Positions 5,930 through 8,997 of a stretch of DNA of 8,997 nt are shown in pieces (the first letter of the stretch is position 1; every line of letters starts with the position of its first letter). The DNA is from Candidatus Mesolinea sp. UBA5823 (GTDB taxonomy: Bacteria; Chloroflexota; Anaerolineae; Anaerolineales; Anaerolineaceae), in assembly GCA_002417685.1 (NCBI GenBank), contig DICP01000030.1, forward strand, positions 1 through 8,997, given 5' to 3'. The notes beneath the pieces are model-generated. The model did not search any database and was not told where the DNA came from. It saw only the letters and a list, made by a program, of their open reading frames with translations. The position numbers were made by a program, and so were the translations under genes.

Positions 5930-5985
5930 CCGCAAGAGATAGCGCGCAGGCAGTACGGGCGGCTTGCGTTGCTATCTATTTGCGG
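5930..5985 (+). promoter_or_regulatory. Long 22-bp hairpin between rpsO and pnp
   Basis: Three consecutive stems fold together: CCGCAAG (5930-5936) with TTTGCGG (5979-5985), AGATAGC (5937-5943) with GCTATCT (5971-5977), and GCGCAGGC (5944-5951) with GCTTGCGT (5962-5969). The 3' arm has single-base bulges at A5978 and U5970, and the loop is 10 nt (5952-5961). About 22 pairs form, including three G·U. No U-run follows, so it is not a standard terminator. A double-stranded stem this long suits RNase III cleavage or a barrier to 3' exonucleases protecting the rpsO message. Confidence 0.75.
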
Positions 5986-6012
5986 ATATTATGATTAAAA
6001 ATTATTAATAAT

Positions 6013-6085
6013 TTGCAGCCAGTCGGGTATTGAAAGGCGGCGGCCAAGTGCTGACCACTGGCTTTCAGTCCCTGAACTGGCGCAA
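6013..6085 (+). promoter_or_regulatory. Structured pnp leader element
   Basis: TTGC plus GCCAGT (6013-6023, with A6017 bulged) pairs with ACTGGC plus GCAA (6076-6085) for 10 bp. It encloses a second hairpin in which TTGAAAG (6030-6036) pairs with CTTTCAG (6062-6068), topped by CCA-GTG/CAC-TGG (6044-6061). A second copy of ACTGGC at 6057-6062 can also pair with GCCAGT, so two exclusive folds are possible. The pnp SD (AAAGGA, 6093-6098) lies just outside. Control of pnp translation or decay is inferred from position. Confidence 0.55.
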
Positions 6086-6102
6086 CCAGACGAAAGGACA
6101 AA

Positions 6103-8328
6103 ATGAAACCTGAAGCAAAATATTTTTCAACTCACTTAGGTGATAAAGAAGTCACCTTCGAGACGGGGCGGCTTGCCCGCCAAGCCGGAGGTGCGCTCAC
6201 TTTGCGCCAAGGGGATTCGGTAATCTTCGCTGCTGCAACTATGGGCGCAGTTCGTGAAGGTACGGACTTTTTCCCCCTGACTGTCGAATACGAAGAGCGT
6301 ATGTATGCCGGAGGAAAGATTCCTGGCTCGTTCTTCCGCCGAGAAGGCAGACCGAGCACGGAAGCCACACTTGTGGCTCGGCTCGCTGACCGACCGCTGA
6401 GACCACTTTTCCCAGAAGGGATGCGCAATGAAGTGCAGGTGGTTTTAATGTCGCTATCAGCTGACTCCACGAATCCACTGGATATTCTGGCGATTAATGC
6501 AGCTTCAGCTGCCCTGATGATCTCCGACATTCCCTTTGGAGGACCGGTCGGAGCTGTGCGCATTGGCTATATTAACGATCAACTTGTGGTCAACCCCACC
6601 TTGCCAGAGATAGAGGTCTCGAAGCTCGACTTGCGCGTAGCAGGCACCAAAGAAGCGATATTGATGGTGGAATGCGGCGCCAACGAGGTTAGTGAAAACC
6701 TTATTGTGGAAGCGTTAGAGCTCGCGCATCGTGAGATCCAACCTATCATTGCTCTGCAAGAACAGATGCAGAGGGAAGTGGGTAAACCCAAGCAAATCGT
6801 CGAGGTGAAAATCCTTGATTCAGCCTTAATCGCGCAGGCACGCGATAGCATTCGTGATCGCTTGACCGCGATCCTAGACCAGCCTTACAGCAAGGAAAAT
6901 TTGTATGGCGGCATCGATGCGCTGAAGGAAACTTATTTAGAAGAAGTCGCCGCATCAACAGAATTGACTGATGAGCAAAAACTGGATTACGGTAAGGCTT
7001 TTGATGAGGCAGAACGCCTGATCGTACGTGACCGCATCCTTAACGAGGGCAAGCGCCCTGATAACCGCACGTTTGATGAAATTCGTGAGATTTCCTGCGA
7101 TGTGAATATCAGCCCGCGTGCCCATGGCTCTGGCTTGTTCACGCGCGGAGAAACCCAGGTGCTCACCTTGGCAACTTTGGGTACGCCTAAGGAAGCCCAA
7201 GAGTTAGATAATCTGATTGAGACCGAAGCCAAACGTTACATTCATCACTATAACTTCCCACCTTATTGCACGGGCGAAGTTGGGCGGCTTGGCAGGCAAT
7301 CTCGCCGTGAAATTGGTCATGGCGCGCTGGCTGAGCGGGCGCTTGTGCCGGTGCTGCCGGATGAAAAGGTCTTTCCCTACACCATGCGCTTAGTCTCCGA
7401 GGTGCTTTCTTCCAATGGATCTTCTTCGATGGCATCGGTGTGCGGTTCGACATTAGCATTAATGGACACTGGCGTACCGATTAGCGCGCCTGTTTCGGGA
7501 GTCGCAATGGGCTTGATCAAAGAAGGTGAGCGCTATGTTATCCTGACCGATATTTTAGGCGCAGAGGATCACTTGGGCGATATGGACTTTAAAGTCGCTG
7601 GTACCCGCAATGGCATCACAGCTTTGCAGATGGATATCAAGATCAGCGGAATTACTCCAACGATTATGGCTGAAGCATTAGAGCGGGCTAAAACTGCACG
7701 TTTGGCAATTTTGGACATCATGCTGCAGACCATTTCTGAACCCAACCCCACACTTAAGCCGCATGCCCCTCGCATTGAAACCGTACTAATCCCGGTAGAA
7801 AAAATTGGAGCAATTATCGGCCCAGGCGGGAAAAACATCCGCAGCCTGCAAGATGAGACCAACACCCGAATCGATATCGATGAGGATGGAACTGTCTACA
7901 TTTCCTCAACTGATGGGGTTGGCTTCGATGAAGCCAAAGAACGGATTTTAGGAATGGTGGAAGTGCCAGCGATTGGGCATATTTACACAGGCAAGTGCGT
8001 GCGTGTAACCGATTTTGGTGCCTTCATTGAGATCTTGCCCGGCATAGACGGTATGGTGCATATTTCCCAACTTGCCAGCAGCCGTGTGAACAAGGTTGAA
8101 GACGTGGTCAAAGTGGGCGATGAACTGACCGTGATGGTCACCGACATCAGCCCGGATGGCAAAGTGCGCCTCTCCCGTGTGGCTTTATTAGAAGGCTGGA
8201 CGCCAGAAGAAGCCCGTGAACATGATAACCCCAATCGTAAGAAGAGTAGCGGCGGCGGATCTAGCCACAGCGGCAGCCGAGGCGGCGGGAGAAGCAGCAA
8301 CCGCGGCGATCAACGCGACAGACGCTAA
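6103..8328 (+). CDS. pnp: Polyribonucleotide nucleotidyltransferase (PNPase)
   Basis: 741 residues. This phosphorolytic 3'-5' exoribonuclease releases nucleoside diphosphates and is a core RNA-decay enzyme, working as a trimer. Domains in order: first RNase PH-like core about 12-145 (FRREGRPST at 78-86); helical linker about 150-315; second, catalytic RNase PH core about 320-545, with RREIGHGALAERAL (401-414) and the active-site aspartates in EDHLGDMDFKVAG (488-500); KH domain about 555-615 with GXXG in IIGPGGKNIR (571-580); S1 domain about 622-692 (VTDFGAFIEI, MVHISQL). A Ser/Gly/Arg-rich tail (about 711-741) ends the protein. The start follows AAAGGA (6093-6098) by 4 nt. It ends in tandem stops TAA TAG. 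Placement after rpsO matches many bacteria. Confidence 0.98.
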   Translation: MKPEAKYFSTHLGDKEVTFETGRLARQAGGALTLRQGDSVIFAAATMGAVREGTDFFPLTVEYEERMYAGGKIPGSFFRREGRPSTEATLVARLADRPLRPLFPEGMRNEVQVVLMSLSADSTNPLDILAINAASAALMISDIPFGGPVGAVRIGYINDQLVVNPTLPEIEVSKLDLRVAGTKEAILMVECGANEVSENLIVEALELAHREIQPIIALQEQMQREVGKPKQIVEVKILDSALIAQARDSIRDRLTAILDQPYSKENLYGGIDALKETYLEEVAASTELTDEQKLDYGKAFDEAERLIVRDRILNEGKRPDNRTFDEIREISCDVNISPRAHGSGLFTRGETQVLTLATLGTPKEAQELDNLIETEAKRYIHHYNFPPYCTGEVGRLGRQSRREIGHGALAERALVPVLPDEKVFPYTMRLVSEVLSSNGSSSMASVCGSTLALMDTGVPISAPVSGVAMGLIKEGERYVILTDILGAEDHLGDMDFKVAGTRNGITALQMDIKISGITPTIMAEALERAKTARLAILDIMLQTISEPNPTLKPHAPRIETVLIPVEKIGAIIGPGGKNIRSLQDETNTRIDIDEDGTVYISSTDGVGFDEAKERILGMVEVPAIGHIYTGKCVRVTDFGAFIEILPGIDGMVHISQLASSRVNKVEDVVKVGDELTVMVTDISPDGKVRLSRVALLEGWTPEEAREHDNPNRKKSSGGGSSHSGSRGGGRSSNRGDQRDRR

Positions 8329-8347
8329 TAGGCTTAATTTAGATACT

Positions 8348-8377
8348 AAAAACCCAGCCAATTTAGGCTGGGTTTTT
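8348..8377. terminator. Bidirectional intrinsic terminator between pnp and the ligase gene
   Basis: CCCAGCC (8353-8359) and GGCTGGG (8366-8372) form a perfect 7-bp GC-rich stem with a 6-nt loop. It is flanked by AAAAA (8348-8352) and TTTTT (8373-8377), so it has a U-run on either strand. It lies 20 nt after the pnp stop and 6 nt after the stop of the opposing gene, serving both convergent genes. Confidence 0.93.
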
Positions 8378-8382
8378 ATGAT

Positions 8383-8997
8383 TTAAACCATCTTGTAGCG
8401 CTCTAGTGCAGTAAACAAGATCATGTTGACCAATTCGGTATGATTGATGCCGGCTGCAGCGGCTTCAATAACTAAGTCAGAAATGCCTGGAGTAAGCCCT
8501 GGCAATGGATTGATTTCGAGGATATAAGGTTTGAGGTTATCATTGATATCTAAGCGGAAATCTATGCGCGCCACATCCAATGCACCTGTGACGCGGAAAA
8601 CTGCCGCAGCTAACCAATTGAGCTCGTCCACAAGGTCCTCTGGTATCGGCGCGGGGCACAGGTAATCTAACTGGTCAGCTAAAGCTGTCTTTAGGCGATT
8701 ATCGTAGACGCCATCGGTGAGCAAATAAGGCTTCAGGTCCACTTCCATAGGGGGCATAAAGTGTAAGCCAGCTTGAATGCGCGGGGCATTTTCATTGACG
8801 GGGATACGGTGTGCTACGGGTCCGACGAGATTGCCGACCAAGCCAACAGTAACCTCCCGCCCGTCGATAAATTTTTCGACCAGAGCGGATTGATGATAAG
8901 TGCGCAAGATGAATTCTAGCTGCCGGCGCAATTCGCATTCATCATGCACGATTGAATCATAACTGATGCCCATACCTGTGCCTTCACGGCTGGGTTT
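8383..8997 (-). CDS. D-alanine--D-alanine ligase-like ATP-grasp protein (partial)
   Basis: Only the C-terminal 204 residues are in the window; the frame is open through 8997 and the N-terminus lies beyond the right edge. The first visible residues, KPSREGTGMGIS, match the KPSREGSS ATP-binding segment of Ddl, so the internal ATG at 8973 is not the start. Further matches are LVEKFIDGREVTVGLV, where Ddl has EKWLSGPEFTV; GALDVARIDFRLD; and EINPLPGLTP, where Ddl has LEANTSPGMT, with metal-binding E and N retained. Ddl joins two D-alanines for peptidoglycan precursors in the cytosol. The segment around DQLDYLCPAPIP differs from classical Ddl omega-loop sequences, so another dipeptide or a D-Ala/D-X product cannot be excluded. 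It is convergent with pnp. Confidence 0.82.
   Translation of the reverse strand, partial: KPSREGTGMGISYDSIVHDECELRRQLEFILRTYHQSALVEKFIDGREVTVGLVGNLVGPVAHRIPVNENAPRIQAGLHFMPPMEVDLKPYLLTDGVYDNRLKTALADQLDYLCPAPIPEDLVDELNWLAAAVFRVTGALDVARIDFRLDINDNLKPYILEINPLPGLTPGISDLVIEAAAAGINHTELVNMILFTALERYKMV

Noticed and set aside
5980..6008. A separate pnp promoter (TTGCGG, 17 nt, TATTAA)
   Set aside because: Both hexamers are poor matches and TTGCGG is part of the long hairpin arm; pnp can be read from the rpsO promoter.
6132..8300. Many minus-strand open frames within pnp, and similar ones in murE and the permease
   Set aside because: They mirror the codon structure of strongly conserved genes, lack SDs and show no protein-family features.

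Overview
The window is a stretch of bacterial chromosome carrying housekeeping genes with moderate GC. It holds seven confident genes, one probable small membrane gene and one decayed reading frame. I see no phage, transposase, CRISPR or rRNA/tRNA genes. The style of MurE (EDPR in place of DNPR, GKGHEQSMCF near the C-terminus), of the D-Ala-D-Ala ligase-like protein (CPAPIP, EINPLPGL) and of the cytidylate-kinase-like protein suggests Chloroflexota, possibly Anaerolineae. This assignment comes from memory of the families, not from a search.

Left part (1-3208): a cytidylate kinase-like P-loop protein with its own promoter and strong Shine-Dalgarno (SD) sequence. A 686-bp gap follows, holding a broken minus-strand membrane-protein frame and two small inverted repeats. 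Next is an L-lactate permease whose TATAAT box sits exactly 6 nt before the ATG, so its mRNA is probably leaderless. A 65-residue two-helix membrane protein overlaps the permease stop by 4 nt (ATGA) and is probably translationally coupled to it.

Middle part (3209-5309): a MurE-type peptidoglycan ligase, solitary rather than in a division/cell-wall cluster. It converges on an unrecognised four-helix membrane protein on the minus strand. That protein's only good start codon is again exactly 6 nt after a TATAAT, giving two predicted leaderless starts in one window.

Right part (5310-8997): the conserved rpsO-pnp pair (ribosomal protein S15 and polynucleotide phosphorylase), with three notable RNA structures. 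The rpsO leader has a 12-bp hairpin containing a G·U/G-C step like the one S15 recognises in 16S rRNA. The 200-nt rpsO-pnp spacer holds a 22-bp hairpin with two single-base bulges, then a separate closed structure just before the pnp SD. In E. coli this interval carries the RNase III/PNPase autoregulatory leader, so this looks like an analogous but differently built control region. A strong two-way terminator separates pnp from a convergent D-Ala-D-Ala ligase-like gene that runs off the right edge.

Two genes (murE and the ligase) belong to cell-wall precursor synthesis. rpsO and pnp couple ribosome assembly to RNA decay. The lactate permease unit is a separate transport function with no lactate-oxidising enzyme in view. 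The best candidates for undescribed biology are the rpsO-pnp RNA structures, the leaderless promoters and the permease-coupled small protein.
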